Shown here piece after piece: positions 1-8,938 of a DNA stretch of 64,000 nucleotides. The notes under the pieces are model-generated. The model saw only the letters and a program-made list of their open reading frames with translations, did no database searches and was not told the origin of the DNA. Source of the DNA: Acetobacteraceae bacterium (GTDB lineage: Bacteria > Pseudomonadota > Alphaproteobacteria > Acetobacterales > Acetobacteraceae); the NCBI GenBank assembly GCA_947475245.1, contig CANJLW010000013.1, forward strand, positions 1-64,000, read 5' to 3'. The position numbers and the translations under genes are program-made. Each line of letters opens with the position of its first letter. Position 1 is the stretch's first letter.

Positions 1-67
1 CCCAGCGGTCGAAGATTTGTTCAAAACGCATCTGACGTATTCCCTCGTGAATGCGCGTCCGGTCCAT
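1..67 (-). CDS. IS transposase, 5' end only (cut by window edge)
   Basis: The first 22 codons of a leftward gene begin at an ATG at position 67 and read MDRTRIHEGIRQMRFEQIFD, followed by RW. From memory this resembles the N-terminus of ISNCY-type transposases, in which a short basic leader precedes a helix-turn-helix. The rest of the gene lies left of the window, so the catalytic domain cannot be checked. The 80 bp outside the start carry short repeats typical of an IS end. Family assignment is tentative because so few residues are visible. Confidence 0.5.
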   Translation of the reverse strand, partial: MDRTRIHEGIRQMRFEQIFDRW

Positions 68-107
68 GCTTGCCCCCTGCTGGGGGAAGGGTTTGGACCG
101 GACACTT

Positions 108-141
108 CACGAGCTACAAAATGCGGACAGATCACGAGCTA
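108..141. repeat. Repeated cacgagcta motif at probable IS end
   Basis: The 9-mer cacgagcta occurs at 108-116 and again at 133-141, in the short non-coding stretch outside the partial transposase. Repeated transposase-binding motifs are common in IS ends, so the element boundary probably lies close to 141-147. I cannot see the other terminus or a target-site duplication. Confidence 0.35.
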
Positions 142-250
142 GTGACACGATGCTCCGTTTGGGTTGCCGTGAAAGCCTGTCGGCGTCAAACTGGTGACAG
201 CCGAGCCCAGAAGCGGCCCGCGTGGCAAATTACGGGAAATGTTCGCTGTC

Positions 251-2362
251 ATGTCGTTGATCACCCCTGGTCGCTTTTCGGGTCTGACCCCCCTGCTCGC
301 ACCGCGTTCGGTCGCCGTTCTCGGTGCCTCCTCCGACCCGACGCGGATCAGCGGTCGGCCGATCGCGTATATGAAATCGCAGGGCTTCCAGGGCGGGCTG
401 TATCCGATCAACCCGAATCGCAGCGAAATTCAGGGCCTGAAGGCCTATGCCTCGGTCGCGGACCTGCCGGAAACCCCGGATGTCGCCATCGTCGCCATCG
501 CCGCCGAACACGTGCCCGCGGCGGTCGAGGAACTCGGCAAGAAAGGCTGCAAGGGGATCGTCATGTTCTCCGCCGGCTTCGCCGAGATGGACGAAGCGGG
601 CGAGGAAGTGCAACGCGCCATGGTCGCCACCGCGCGGTCCTACGGCATGCGCCTGCTCGGCCCGAACTGCCTGGGTGTGTTCGACGCCCGGCGTTCGTAC
701 TACGCGACGTTCTCGTCCTCGTTCGACAGCGGCTGGCCCGTGGAAGGGCGCATCGGCATCGCGAGCCAGTCCGGCGCATACGGCACGCATCTTTACACCC
801 TGGCGCGCAACCGCGGCATCGGCGCGTCGCTGTGCGTCATGACCGGTAACGAGGGCGACGTCACCGTCGGTGAGTGCATCGGTTGGCTGGCGGAAAACCC
901 CGAAGTCGACGTCATCGCCGTCTACGCCGAAGGCATCCGGGAAGCCCCCGGCCTGATCGCCGCGCTGGAAGCCGCCCGCGCCGCCAAAAAGCCCGTCATC
1001 ATGCAAAAAGTCGGGCGCAGTGAGCTCGGCACCAAGGCCGCGAAGTCGCACACCGCCTCCATCGCCGGCGACGACGCGGTGACCGAGGCCGTGATGGCCG
1101 AATTCGGCGTCTACCGCGCCCGCAACTCCGAAGAGATGCTGGACATCGCGCATACCGCGACGCGGAAAATCTACCCGGCGGCCAATACCATGGGCGTGAT
1201 CACCGTGTCCGGCGGCGCCGGGGTGCTGATCAGCGACGTGGCGGAAAGCCTGGGCCTGTCGATGCCGGAAATGCCGATGGAGGCGCAGCAGCGCCTGCGT
1301 GGGCTGGTGCCGTTCTGCGCCCCGCGCAACCCGGTCGACGCCACCGCGCAGGTGTCCAACGACGTGACGCTGGTGAAGACCTTCACCGAATCGATGGTGC
1401 TCGACGGCGGCTATTCCTCTGTGCTGGGCTTCTTCAGCATGTCGGCCTCTTCCCGCCGTTGGCCCGCGATCCGCGAGCAGTTGAACGTGGTGAAGACCGA
1501 AAACCCAGGACGCCTGTATGCGCTGTCCGTCATCGTGCCGCCGGAGGGCCGCGACGAATTGGAAGCCGACGGCTGGGTGGTGCACGAGGACCCGACCCGC
1601 GCCGTGGTCGCCATCGACGCCATGGGCCGCTTCGGTGCCGCCTTTGCCGCGCCGCCCAATGCCCCCGCGCCGACGCTGGGACCGGTGACGCTGCCCGCGA
1701 CCACGCCGACGGAAGCCGAGGCGAAGACGCTGCTCGCCGCCTCCGGCATTGCCTCCGCCCCCGAAGCCGCCTGCGCCGCGGTCGAACAGGTCGTCGCGGC
1801 GGCGGAAAAGTTCGGCTTCCCCGTGGTGATGAAGATCCTGTCGCCGGACATTCTGCACAAGTCGGAAATCGGCGGCGTGCTGCTGGATGTCGCCGACGCG
1901 GCCGGCGTGCGGGACGGCTTCGCCCTGCTGCTGGAGCGCGCGAAACAAGCCGCGCCGACCGCAAGGATCGAGGGCGTGCTGGTCGCGAAGCAGTTGAAGG
2001 GCGGGGTGGAATGCATTCTGGGCATCCATCGCGACCCGGTGTTCGGCCCGATCGCCATGTTCGGCCTGGGCGGCATCTTCGTCGAAATCATGAAGGACGT
2101 GGTGTTCCGCCGAGCGCCGTTCGGGGCGGATGTGGCGGAAACGATGATCCGCTCCATCAAGGGCGCGCCGCTGCTGCTGGGCGCGCGCGGACGCAAGCCG
2201 GTTGATATCAAGGCGCTGGCCGAGATGCTGTCGCGCCTGTCCGCCTTCGCGGTGGCGGCCGGCGATCGGTTGCAGTCGATCGACCTGAATCCGGTCTTCG
2301 CGATGCCGGAGGGCGAGGGCGCGTTCGCAGTCGATGCCGTGATCGAGATCGGGGAGCATTGA
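251..2362 (+). CDS. Acetate-CoA ligase (ADP-forming) family acyl-CoA synthetase
   Basis: A single-chain NDP-forming acyl-CoA synthetase of about 703 residues, predicted to convert a carboxylic acid, CoA and ATP to acyl-CoA, ADP and phosphate in the cytosol. Domain order is an N-terminal CoA-binding Rossmann fold (LAPRSVAVLGASSDP, near residues 15-30), two succinyl-CoA-ligase-like flavodoxin folds, and a C-terminal ATP-grasp domain (FPVVMKILSPDILHKSEIGG). The segment AAKSHTASIAG contains the histidine that is phosphorylated in this family. ATG 251 was chosen because homology starts just after it; ATG 239 and GTG 194 are in-frame alternatives and none has a strong ribosome site. The substrate is not deducible. 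A paralogue lies at 47357-49495. Confidence 0.88.
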   Translation: MSLITPGRFSGLTPLLAPRSVAVLGASSDPTRISGRPIAYMKSQGFQGGLYPINPNRSEIQGLKAYASVADLPETPDVAIVAIAAEHVPAAVEELGKKGCKGIVMFSAGFAEMDEAGEEVQRAMVATARSYGMRLLGPNCLGVFDARRSYYATFSSSFDSGWPVEGRIGIASQSGAYGTHLYTLARNRGIGASLCVMTGNEGDVTVGECIGWLAENPEVDVIAVYAEGIREAPGLIAALEAARAAKKPVIMQKVGRSELGTKAAKSHTASIAGDDAVTEAVMAEFGVYRARNSEEMLDIAHTATRKIYPAANTMGVITVSGGAGVLISDVAESLGLSMPEMPMEAQQRLRGLVPFCAPRNPVDATAQVSNDVTLVKTFTESMVLDGGYSSVLGFFSMSASSRRWPAIREQLNVVKTENPGRLYALSVIVPPEGRDELEADGWVVHEDPTRAVVAIDAMGRFGAAFAAPPNAPAPTLGPVTLPATTPTEAEAKTLLAASGIASAPEAACAAVEQVVAAAEKFGFPVVMKILSPDILHKSEIGGVLLDVADAAGVRDGFALLLERAKQAAPTARIEGVLVAKQLKGGVECILGIHRDPVFGPIAMFGLGGIFVEIMKDVVFRRAPFGADVAETMIRSIKGAPLLLGARGRKPVDIKALAEMLSRLSAFAVAAGDRLQSIDLNPVFAMPEGEGAFAVDAVIEIGEH

Positions 2363-2820
2363 GGATCGCCTGCTTGTTCTCCACACTGCGCGGCCTGGGC
2401 TTGTGCCTGCTGCTGTTGCTGACCGGGTGCGTCGATCATTGGGCGCGCCCGGGCGGCACTCCGGCGCAGCTTGCCTATGCAAAGCAGGCCTGCGAATCCC
2501 GCGCCATGGCGATGTTTCCGCCGGTGTTGCAGCAGATCATGACCTCTCCCGGTTATTGGACGCCGCAGCAGACCAATTGCCACACGCAGGATGGGCGCAC
2601 CCATTGCCGCACGACCGGCGGGTATTTCGTGCCGCCGTCGTTCGCGATGATCGATCATAACGAACAGGCGCGCGACAGTGCCTATCGCGCCTGCATGTAT
2701 TCGGATGGTTGGATCCTGGCGAAGGACAAGGACGAGGCCGCCGCCATCACGCGCTCCGCGCCTCCGCCATTACCGCCTCCCCCGCCCGCCTCGCAGCCAC
2801 GCGAACCACGTAAGAACTGA
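2359..2820 (+). CDS. Small putative lipoprotein
   Basis: A 153-residue protein with a hydrophobic signal segment ending in the lipobox LLTGC (cysteine 24), so it is probably lipidated and held in the envelope. The mature part has several cysteines and a proline-rich tail, and I recognise no domain. The likely start is TTG 2359, overlapping the stop of the synthetase (TTGA). A second in-frame TTG at 2371 is equally plausible. It ends 8 bp before selB, so the three genes may be co-transcribed. Function unknown. Confidence 0.65.
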   Translation: MRIACLFSTLRGLGLCLLLLLTGCVDHWARPGGTPAQLAYAKQACESRAMAMFPPVLQQIMTSPGYWTPQQTNCHTQDGRTHCRTTGGYFVPPSFAMIDHNEQARDSAYRACMYSDGWILAKDKDEAAAITRSAPPPLPPPPPASQPREPRKN

Positions 2821-2828
2821 GCCGCGGC

Positions 2829-4697
2829 GTGATCATTGCCCTCGCGGGACATGTCGATCACGGCAAGACCGCGCTGATCCGCGCCCTGACGGGCATCGAC
2901 GCCGATCGGCTGCCGGACGAAAAGCGTCGCGGCATGACGATCGATCTGGGCTTCGCGCATCTGCGCCTGCCGGACGGGGGCACGCTCGGGTTCGTCGATG
3001 TGCCCGGCCACGAACGGTTTCTGGGCAACATGCTGGCCGGCGTGCTGTCGATCGACAGGGTGCTGCTGGTCGTCGCCGCCGATGACGGGCCGATGCCGCA
3101 AACCCTGGAGCATCTGGCCATCCTGCGCCTGACCGGCGTGACGGACCTGACCGCCGTCGTGACCAAGATCGATCGCGTCGATGCCGACCGGCTGGACCAG
3201 GTCCGGCGCGATATCAGCGCCTGTCTGGCACATGCGGGATTCCCGGATGCCCCGATCCGCAGCGTGTCGAGCCTGACCGGGGACGGCATCGACGATCTGC
3301 GCGCCGACCTGATCGCGAAATCCGCCGCCGCCGGGGACTCCCCGCCCAGCGGCGGCTTCCGCCTGCCGATCGATCGCGCCTTTACCGTCGCCGGGGCGGG
3401 GCTGGTCGTCACCGGAACCATCGCCGCCGGCACGGTCTCCGTTGGGGACAGGCTGGTGGTGTCACCCTCCCGCCTGACCGCCCGTGTCCGCGGGATCGAG
3501 GTCCATCACACCGCTCGGCAAACCGCGCGCGCGGGGGATCGCTGCGCGCTGGCCATCGCCGGGCCGGATGTGGAGCGGGCGGCGCTGAGCCGCGGCGACT
3601 GGCTGATCGCCCCGGAGTTGCATGCGCCGTCCCGGCGGATCGACGTGCGGCTGACTGCCTCCGCACTGCGGCCGTTGCGCCATGCCGACCATGGGATGGC
3701 GCATCTGGGATCGACCAGCGTCGGCGCGCGGGTGCTGATCGTCGACGGCGAAGCGGGGCTCGCCAGCCTGGTGCTGGATCGCCCCGTCGTCGCGCTGTGG
3801 GGCGATCGGGTGGTATTGCGCGATACCGCCACCGGTCGGATCGCCGCCGGCGGACGGGTGATCGATCCATTTTCGCCGCCGCGGCGCACCCGGCGCGAAC
3901 AGCGCGCGGTATCGTTACGCGCCGCCATGCTGGACGATCCTCGGGAAGCCTTGACGGAACTACTGGCCGCGGAAGGCTGGGTCGATCAGAGCCGGTTCGA
4001 GCTTGCCCGCAACCTGCCGAACGGGTCGGTGAGGGTTGATGGGGCGATGAGGATCGGTCGGGCGAGCCGGCCGATTTTGATCTCGGAGGCCACGCGCCGG
4101 GACATCGCCGACGCGCTGCTGAAGCGCCTGCGGGCGTGGCACGACCGTCATCCCGACCGCATCGGGCCGGACAAGGCGGCACTTTTGGCGGGCGCGGCGG
4201 CCTGGCCGGTCGAGACAGCCGAGGCGGTGCTGCTGGAACTGGTCGCGGCGGGGCAGATTCTGCGCGGCGACGCGGCCTGGCGTCTGCCGGATCACAATCC
4301 CACCTTGGCGCCGTCGGACGAGGCGCATTGGACCCGGATCGCCGCGTTGCTGGTTGCCGCCGATACGCGACCGCCGCGGGTGCGCGAACTGGCCGAAGCG
4401 CTGGCGCTGGAACCCGACGCGATGGAGGCGGTGCTGATCCGGCTGGAACGTTTCGGGCGTTTGCTGCGGGTCGCCCCCAACCGGTTCTTCTTACCGGCGA
4501 CCGTCATCGCGCTGGGTGAGATGGCGCGGGAACTGGCGGCGGACGGCGGTTTCGGCGCGGCGGATTTCAACCGTAAATCCGGTATCGGGCGGAACCTGAC
4601 GATTCCGGTGCTGGAGTATCTGGACAAGATCGGCGTCACGCAGCGATCCGGGGAGCGTCGGCATGTGTTGCGTTCGGCCGAGGAGGTTCTGGGATAG
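2829..4697 (+). CDS. selB: Selenocysteine-specific translation elongation factor SelB
   Basis: SelB is the EF-Tu-like GTPase that delivers Sec-tRNA(Sec) to UGA codons marked by a SECIS hairpin. At 622 residues it has the usual length. The G1 loop (GHVDHGKT) lies at residues 7-14, followed by the switch region RRGMTIDLGFA, G3 DVPGHE and G4 TKID. The C-terminal third contains winged-helix-type segments that in E. coli SelB bind the SECIS RNA. The start is GTG 2829. Neither selA nor the tRNA(Sec) gene is in the window. Its presence implies that the organism decodes UGA as selenocysteine, which bears directly on the TGA-interrupted gene at 25857-26468. Confidence 0.95.
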   Translation: MIIALAGHVDHGKTALIRALTGIDADRLPDEKRRGMTIDLGFAHLRLPDGGTLGFVDVPGHERFLGNMLAGVLSIDRVLLVVAADDGPMPQTLEHLAILRLTGVTDLTAVVTKIDRVDADRLDQVRRDISACLAHAGFPDAPIRSVSSLTGDGIDDLRADLIAKSAAAGDSPPSGGFRLPIDRAFTVAGAGLVVTGTIAAGTVSVGDRLVVSPSRLTARVRGIEVHHTARQTARAGDRCALAIAGPDVERAALSRGDWLIAPELHAPSRRIDVRLTASALRPLRHADHGMAHLGSTSVGARVLIVDGEAGLASLVLDRPVVALWGDRVVLRDTATGRIAAGGRVIDPFSPPRRTRREQRAVSLRAAMLDDPREALTELLAAEGWVDQSRFELARNLPNGSVRVDGAMRIGRASRPILISEATRRDIADALLKRLRAWHDRHPDRIGPDKAALLAGAAAWPVETAEAVLLELVAAGQILRGDAAWRLPDHNPTLAPSDEAHWTRIAALLVAADTRPPRVRELAEALALEPDAMEAVLIRLERFGRLLRVAPNRFFLPATVIALGEMARELAADGGFGAADFNRKSGIGRNLTIPVLEYLDKIGVTQRSGERRHVLRSAEEVLG

Positions 4698-4857
4698 TCC
4701 AATCCGGTTATTTCGAATACAATAATATTGAAATACATACCACGGCGAATACACTGTTAAAATTTTACAAACGCCGACATTATTTCCTTGTTTCCGGACT
4801 TTAACTGCCCGCACTCTCCGCGCATTCACCGACCAACGCGGCAAAGGCGCCCCGATC

Positions 4858-5517
4858 ATGCTCCAGATCGCGATTATCCTGTTCCTGCTGGCGACAACCC
4901 TGCCCGCCCGCGCGCTGCCGATTACCGGTGCCTTCGACGCCACGCTTCGGCTTAGCCAGGATGCGTCCGCGATCCTTGGCGGTGGGTGGGACGGTCGTTT
5001 CGTACATATCGCGGTGCTGTACGACCCCGATCTGCTGGCTCTGACCAATGTCGGCGGGTTCGAATACACGCCGGAGGTCGCAGCCGGCGGACTGTCGATG
5101 CGGATCGACGACGGGGACCGGTCGTTGCTGTTCACCCAGACCGATATCGATCTGATGTCGGGACTGGCCACGGGGTACGACCCGTTCCTGCCGCCGCCGC
5201 CGGAATCGCTGGAAATCGGGACGATCGAAACCGACCGGGGCGTCGCTTTGTTTCTGAGCGCGCATCTGATCGTCAATACCGCCTGGTCGGCCGGAATGCT
5301 GGACAGCCAATCGGGCTTCACGGACCTGATGGCCAATCTGTCGGACGAGCCCGAACAACAAGGCGGACAATGGCTGAACATTGCCGTTTGCTGCCTGCTG
5401 GAAGCCGATCTCGAACCCGCTGCCGCGCCGGAACCGGCCGGCTCGGCCTGGTTCGGCGTCGCGCTGCTCGGCCTTGCTTTGATGCACCGCCGAACGATGG
5501 CATTCCGGAAAACCTGA
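4858..5517 (+). CDS. PEP-CTERM domain protein (exported)
   Basis: A 219-residue secreted protein. Residues 1-20 form a signal peptide (MLQIAIILFLLATTLPARA). The C-terminus has the tripartite sorting signal of PEP-CTERM proteins: PEPAG, a hydrophobic helix (AWFGVALLGLALM), then HRR. Such proteins are processed by an exosortase and are usually displayed on the surface or released into extracellular polymer. The middle region matches no family I recognise. A 160-bp AT-rich gap after selB probably holds its promoter. Two further PEP-CTERM-linked genes are at 8939 and 20478. Confidence 0.75.
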   Translation: MLQIAIILFLLATTLPARALPITGAFDATLRLSQDASAILGGGWDGRFVHIAVLYDPDLLALTNVGGFEYTPEVAAGGLSMRIDDGDRSLLFTQTDIDLMSGLATGYDPFLPPPPESLEIGTIETDRGVALFLSAHLIVNTAWSAGMLDSQSGFTDLMANLSDEPEQQGGQWLNIAVCCLLEADLEPAAAPEPAGSAWFGVALLGLALMHRRTMAFRKT

Positions 5518-5521
5518 TTGT

Positions 5522-7885
5522 ATGAGGTCGAGTATGGACACTCCGACTTCCCCCATCTTACCGCTCGGCTTTCCCCATAGTTCCCATTGGGGGGCGTTTT
5601 CCGTCGTGCGCCGAGGCGACGGGATTGAGATCGTGCCGCACCCGTCGGACGCCGATCCCGCGCCGCTGCTGGGCAATATTCCGGCCTCCCTGACCCATCG
5701 CGCACGCATTGCCCGCCCGATGGCGCGACGCGGATGGCTCGAAAACGGGCCCGGCCCCGACGGGCGGCGCGGTCGGCAGGATTTCGTGCCGCTGGATTGG
5801 CCAAGGGCACTCGATCTCGCGGCGGAGGCGCTGCGTCGGACCTATGCCGATCACGACGGGCGCGCGGTGTTCGGCGGTTCCTACGGATGGTCCAGCGCCG
5901 GGCGCTTTCATCACGCACAAAGCCAGGTGCATCGGTTTCTGAACGCGTTGGGCGGCTACACGAAGTCGGTCAACACCTATAGCTCCGCCGCGGCCGCCGT
6001 GATTCTGCCGCACATCATCGGCACGCAGGAATCCGCCGGTCGAGAGAATGTCAGTTGGCACGAACTGGCGACGGAAACCGAACTGGTGCTCGCGTTCGGC
6101 GGCCTGCCGCTGAAGAACACTTCGGTCAGCAGCGGCGGCACCAGTCAGCACGTCGCCCGCGCCCATCTACAGGCGGCGCATGACCGCGGCACGCAATTCC
6201 ATCTGTTCAGCCCGATCCGCGACGATCTGACCGAAGCCGTCGATCCCGTCTGGCACGCGCTGCATCCCGGCACCGATGTTCCGCTCATGCTGGGCATGGC
6301 GCATACCCTGGTCAGCGAGGGGCTGTTCGACCGCGATTTCGTCGCCCGCTTCTGCGCCGGGTTCGATCTGTTCGAGCCGTATCTGATGGGCCGAACCGAC
6401 GGGCAGCCGAAAGACGCCGCCTGGGCCGCCGCGATCTGCGGTCTGCCGTCCCACGACATCGCCGCGCTGGCCCGCCACGCCGTGGGCAAGCGGGTACTGA
6501 TCACCTGCGCGCAGTCGTTGCAACGCTCCGAACACGGCGAGCAACCGGTCTGGATGGGCGTCGTTCTCGCGGCGCTGCTGGGGCAGATCGGCCTTCCCGG
6601 CGGCGGCTTCGTTTATGCCATGGGATCGATCGGCAATGTCGGCAAGCCCGCCCTGGCCGTGCCGCTGCCGACGCTGCCGCAGGGGCGCAACCGTATCCCC
6701 GATTTCATCCCCGTCGCGCGTATCGCGGACCTGCTGCTGAACCCCGGGCAGAGCTACGACTTCAACGGCAAGGCGATGACCTACCCGGATATCCGTCTGG
6801 TCTATTGGGCCGGCGGCAATCCCTTCCATCATCATCAGGACCTCAACCGCCTGCGTCAGGCCTTTGCCCGTCCCGACACGATCATCGTGCACGAGACCGG
6901 CTGGACCGCGACGGCGCGTCATGCCGATCTGGTGTTCCCCGCGACCGTGACGTTGGAGCGTGAGGATATCGGCGCGGCCGGCAACGATCCGCTGATGGTC
7001 GCGATGCACCGCGCCAAACAACCCTTTGGCGAGGCACGCGACGATTACGCGATTTTTGCGGACCTCGCCGAACGGCTTGGCGTCGCCGAACAGTTTACCG
7101 CAGGCCGCTCCGCCCGCGACTGGCTGCGGGTGCTGTATGAACCCACCCGCGCGGGGCTGGAGAAACTGGGGCTGGACGCGCCCGACTTCGAGCGCTTTTG
7201 GGCCGCCGGCGAAGTCGTGTTGCCTACCCTGCCCTGGTCCGGCGGCGTCGCGCGCGCGTTCCGGCTTGATCCCGTCAACGCCCCGTTGTCGACGCCCAGC
7301 GGCAAGGTGGAAATCGGGTCAACGACCATCGCGGGCTTCGGCTACGACGATTGTCCGGGGCATCCGACCTGGATGCCGCCCAGCGACGGGTTCGGCGCGC
7401 CGCGTCAGGCCGATTTCCCGCTGGTGATGGTGGCCAACCAACCCGCCACCCGACTGCACAGCCAGTTGGACTATGGCGCGACCAGCCTGGCCTCCAAGAT
7501 CCAAGGGCGGGAGCCGATGCGCATCCACCCGGAGGACGCCAAACAGCGCGGCCTTGCAGACGGCGACATCGCGCGGGTTTTCAACGATCGCGGGGCGTGC
7601 CTTGCCGGGGTGATCGTCAGCGATGCCGTACGCCTCGGCGTGGTGCAGCTTGCCACCGGGGCCTGGTACGATCCAATCGACCCGACCGCCGATAATCCGC
7701 TGTGCGTGCACGGCAATCCGAACGTGCTGACGCGCGATATCGGCACGTCGCGCCTAGCGCAGGCCTGCACGGGGCAGCTATGTCTGGTGCAGGTGGAACG
7801 CTTTACCGATGCCCTGCCGCCAATCCGCGCCTTTGACCCGCCGCCGCTTCAGGGCAGCGGCACGGTGAGTGCTTCGCTGCCGTAA
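5522..7885 (+). CDS. Molybdopterin-dependent oxidoreductase, BisC/TorA/DorA type
   Basis: A 787-residue protein of the DMSO-reductase superfamily, binding the bis-MGD molybdenum cofactor. The segment GGSYGWSSAGRFHHAQSQ, near residues 120-137, carries the serine that ligates molybdenum in DMSO, TMAO and biotin-sulfoxide reductases, so this is neither a Cys nor a Sec enzyme. There is no N-terminal Cys cluster for Fe-S and no obvious Tat signal, which favours a cytoplasmic biotin/methionine sulfoxide reductase (BisC-like). The C-terminal molybdopterin-dinucleotide-binding domain is present (near LVMVANQPATRLHSQLDYG). It starts 4 bp after the PEP-CTERM gene; ATG 5534 is an alternative start. The natural electron acceptor is unknown. 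Confidence 0.88.
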   Translation: MRSSMDTPTSPILPLGFPHSSHWGAFSVVRRGDGIEIVPHPSDADPAPLLGNIPASLTHRARIARPMARRGWLENGPGPDGRRGRQDFVPLDWPRALDLAAEALRRTYADHDGRAVFGGSYGWSSAGRFHHAQSQVHRFLNALGGYTKSVNTYSSAAAAVILPHIIGTQESAGRENVSWHELATETELVLAFGGLPLKNTSVSSGGTSQHVARAHLQAAHDRGTQFHLFSPIRDDLTEAVDPVWHALHPGTDVPLMLGMAHTLVSEGLFDRDFVARFCAGFDLFEPYLMGRTDGQPKDAAWAAAICGLPSHDIAALARHAVGKRVLITCAQSLQRSEHGEQPVWMGVVLAALLGQIGLPGGGFVYAMGSIGNVGKPALAVPLPTLPQGRNRIPDFIPVARIADLLLNPGQSYDFNGKAMTYPDIRLVYWAGGNPFHHHQDLNRLRQAFARPDTIIVHETGWTATARHADLVFPATVTLEREDIGAAGNDPLMVAMHRAKQPFGEARDDYAIFADLAERLGVAEQFTAGRSARDWLRVLYEPTRAGLEKLGLDAPDFERFWAAGEVVLPTLPWSGGVARAFRLDPVNAPLSTPSGKVEIGSTTIAGFGYDDCPGHPTWMPPSDGFGAPRQADFPLVMVANQPATRLHSQLDYGATSLASKIQGREPMRIHPEDAKQRGLADGDIARVFNDRGACLAGVIVSDAVRLGVVQLATGAWYDPIDPTADNPLCVHGNPNVLTRDIGTSRLAQACTGQLCLVQVERFTDALPPIRAFDPPPLQGSGTVSASLP

Positions 7886-7920
7886 ACCCAATCGGCACCG
7901 ACGGCCCGATGTTCGGCCGG

Positions 7921-7958
7921 CCATGTGCCGCAGGCCACTCGGTCCTGTCGGCACATGG
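7921..7958. terminator. Long stem-loop between convergent genes
   Basis: The 10-bp arm ccatgtgccg (7921-7930) is perfectly complementary to cggcacatgg (7949-7958). Pairing continues inward with cagg/cctg after a single bulged t, giving 14 bp around a 9-nt loop. It lies between the rightward oxidoreductase and the leftward sulfotransferase, where a bidirectional terminator is expected, but there is no T-tract on either side. Confidence 0.5.
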
Positions 7959-8043
7959 GTGGAGTCCGGTCTGTTAAGCGGTGTGCGTCGACGGGTTTAT
8001 CCCCGTCCGGCGGCGCCGAGCGCGCCGAACCAGCGACGCCGGG

Positions 8044-8865
8044 CTACACCACCCGCACGGTGGGCGGGATCTGCGTCGGGTCGTCCCAGAACGCATCGTG
8101 CTCGAACTTCGCGTATAGATCTGGCGGCAGCACCGGTGCCCGTTTCTCCACCCGCACGGCGGAGCGCACATGATGCAGTCCGGGCGTGCCCAGACGCATG
8201 TCGAAATCGATCATGTCGTAGGCCGGCTCGATATGTTCTGGATCGTGGGCAAACCATTCCTCGCCGAGGAAATCGTAGATCGCGGCCAGCGTCCCCAGCG
8301 GGTTCGCCGTCAGCGACTCATAGCGCACCAGCAACAGCCGATCGGCGTGCGGGCCGTAGATGCCTTCACGCAGGGCCTGGTAGGCGTAGCCGGTCATGCC
8401 GTCGCCCTTAGCCAGCGCCTCGACGCGGGAATAGACGGTGCCACCGGGATCGTAGTTGAAGATGCCGGACAGTTCGAAGGCGTTACGGCGGATCAGGCTC
8501 TCGATACTGTCGATGATCGCGGCGGGATTGCGCACGCAACAGATTACCTTGGCTTTCGGGAACAACTGGCTCAGCGCCGGCAGCTTGGTGGTCCATTGCC
8601 GGTTGGTATCGAACACCAGTTGGGTCGGATGGATGTCGGCGTAATAGGCATCGAAACAGGCGCGCAGCAGGCGCTGGCGCTGGTCGTCGTCGATGAACAC
8701 CGCGCCCTCGTTCCGCGCGCTGGTGGCGGTCATCATGGCGTTGAAGATCGCGCCCACCGGGCTGGTCATGCTGGCGGCGAAACGCGGATTCTGCCGCAGC
8801 AGGGTGGACAGCAGCGTGGAGCCGGCGCGCGGCAGGCCAGCGATGAAATGAATGCCGTTGTCCAC
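8044..8865 (-). CDS. Sulfotransferase family protein
   Basis: A 273-residue cytosolic protein that opens with the 5'-PSB (PAPS phosphate-binding) loop GLPRAGSTLLSTLL, near residues 9-22. The distal region VICCVRNPAAIIDS matches the 3'-phosphate-binding motif of sulfotransferases. The family transfers sulfate from PAPS to a hydroxyl or amine acceptor; which acceptor cannot be told from sequence. It is transcribed away from the PEP-CTERM gene's stop, 73 bp downstream of it. A role in decorating exported or surface polymers is only a contextual guess. Confidence 0.8.
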   Translation of the reverse strand: MDNGIHFIAGLPRAGSTLLSTLLRQNPRFAASMTSPVGAIFNAMMTATSARNEGAVFIDDDQRQRLLRACFDAYYADIHPTQLVFDTNRQWTTKLPALSQLFPKAKVICCVRNPAAIIDSIESLIRRNAFELSGIFNYDPGGTVYSRVEALAKGDGMTGYAYQALREGIYGPHADRLLLVRYESLTANPLGTLAAIYDFLGEEWFAHDPEHIEPAYDMIDFDMRLGTPGLHHVRSAVRVEKRAPVLPPDLYAKFEHDAFWDDPTQIPPTVRVV

Positions 8866-8938
8866 GCTGTGTCCGATCCTGGGTGAGTGCCGCCGATCCT
8901 ATAGCACGGCGGGCCGCGATCGGCCCGCCTACCAAAGG

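Noticed and set aside
230-2482. 750-codon minus-strand open frame
   Set aside because: It is antisense to a clear acyl-CoA synthetase and is rich in Arg, His and Gly with no recognisable motif.
5050-5065. tRNA T-loop-like ggttcgaata
   Set aside because: It lies within a coding gene, and no acceptor or anticodon stems can be formed around it.
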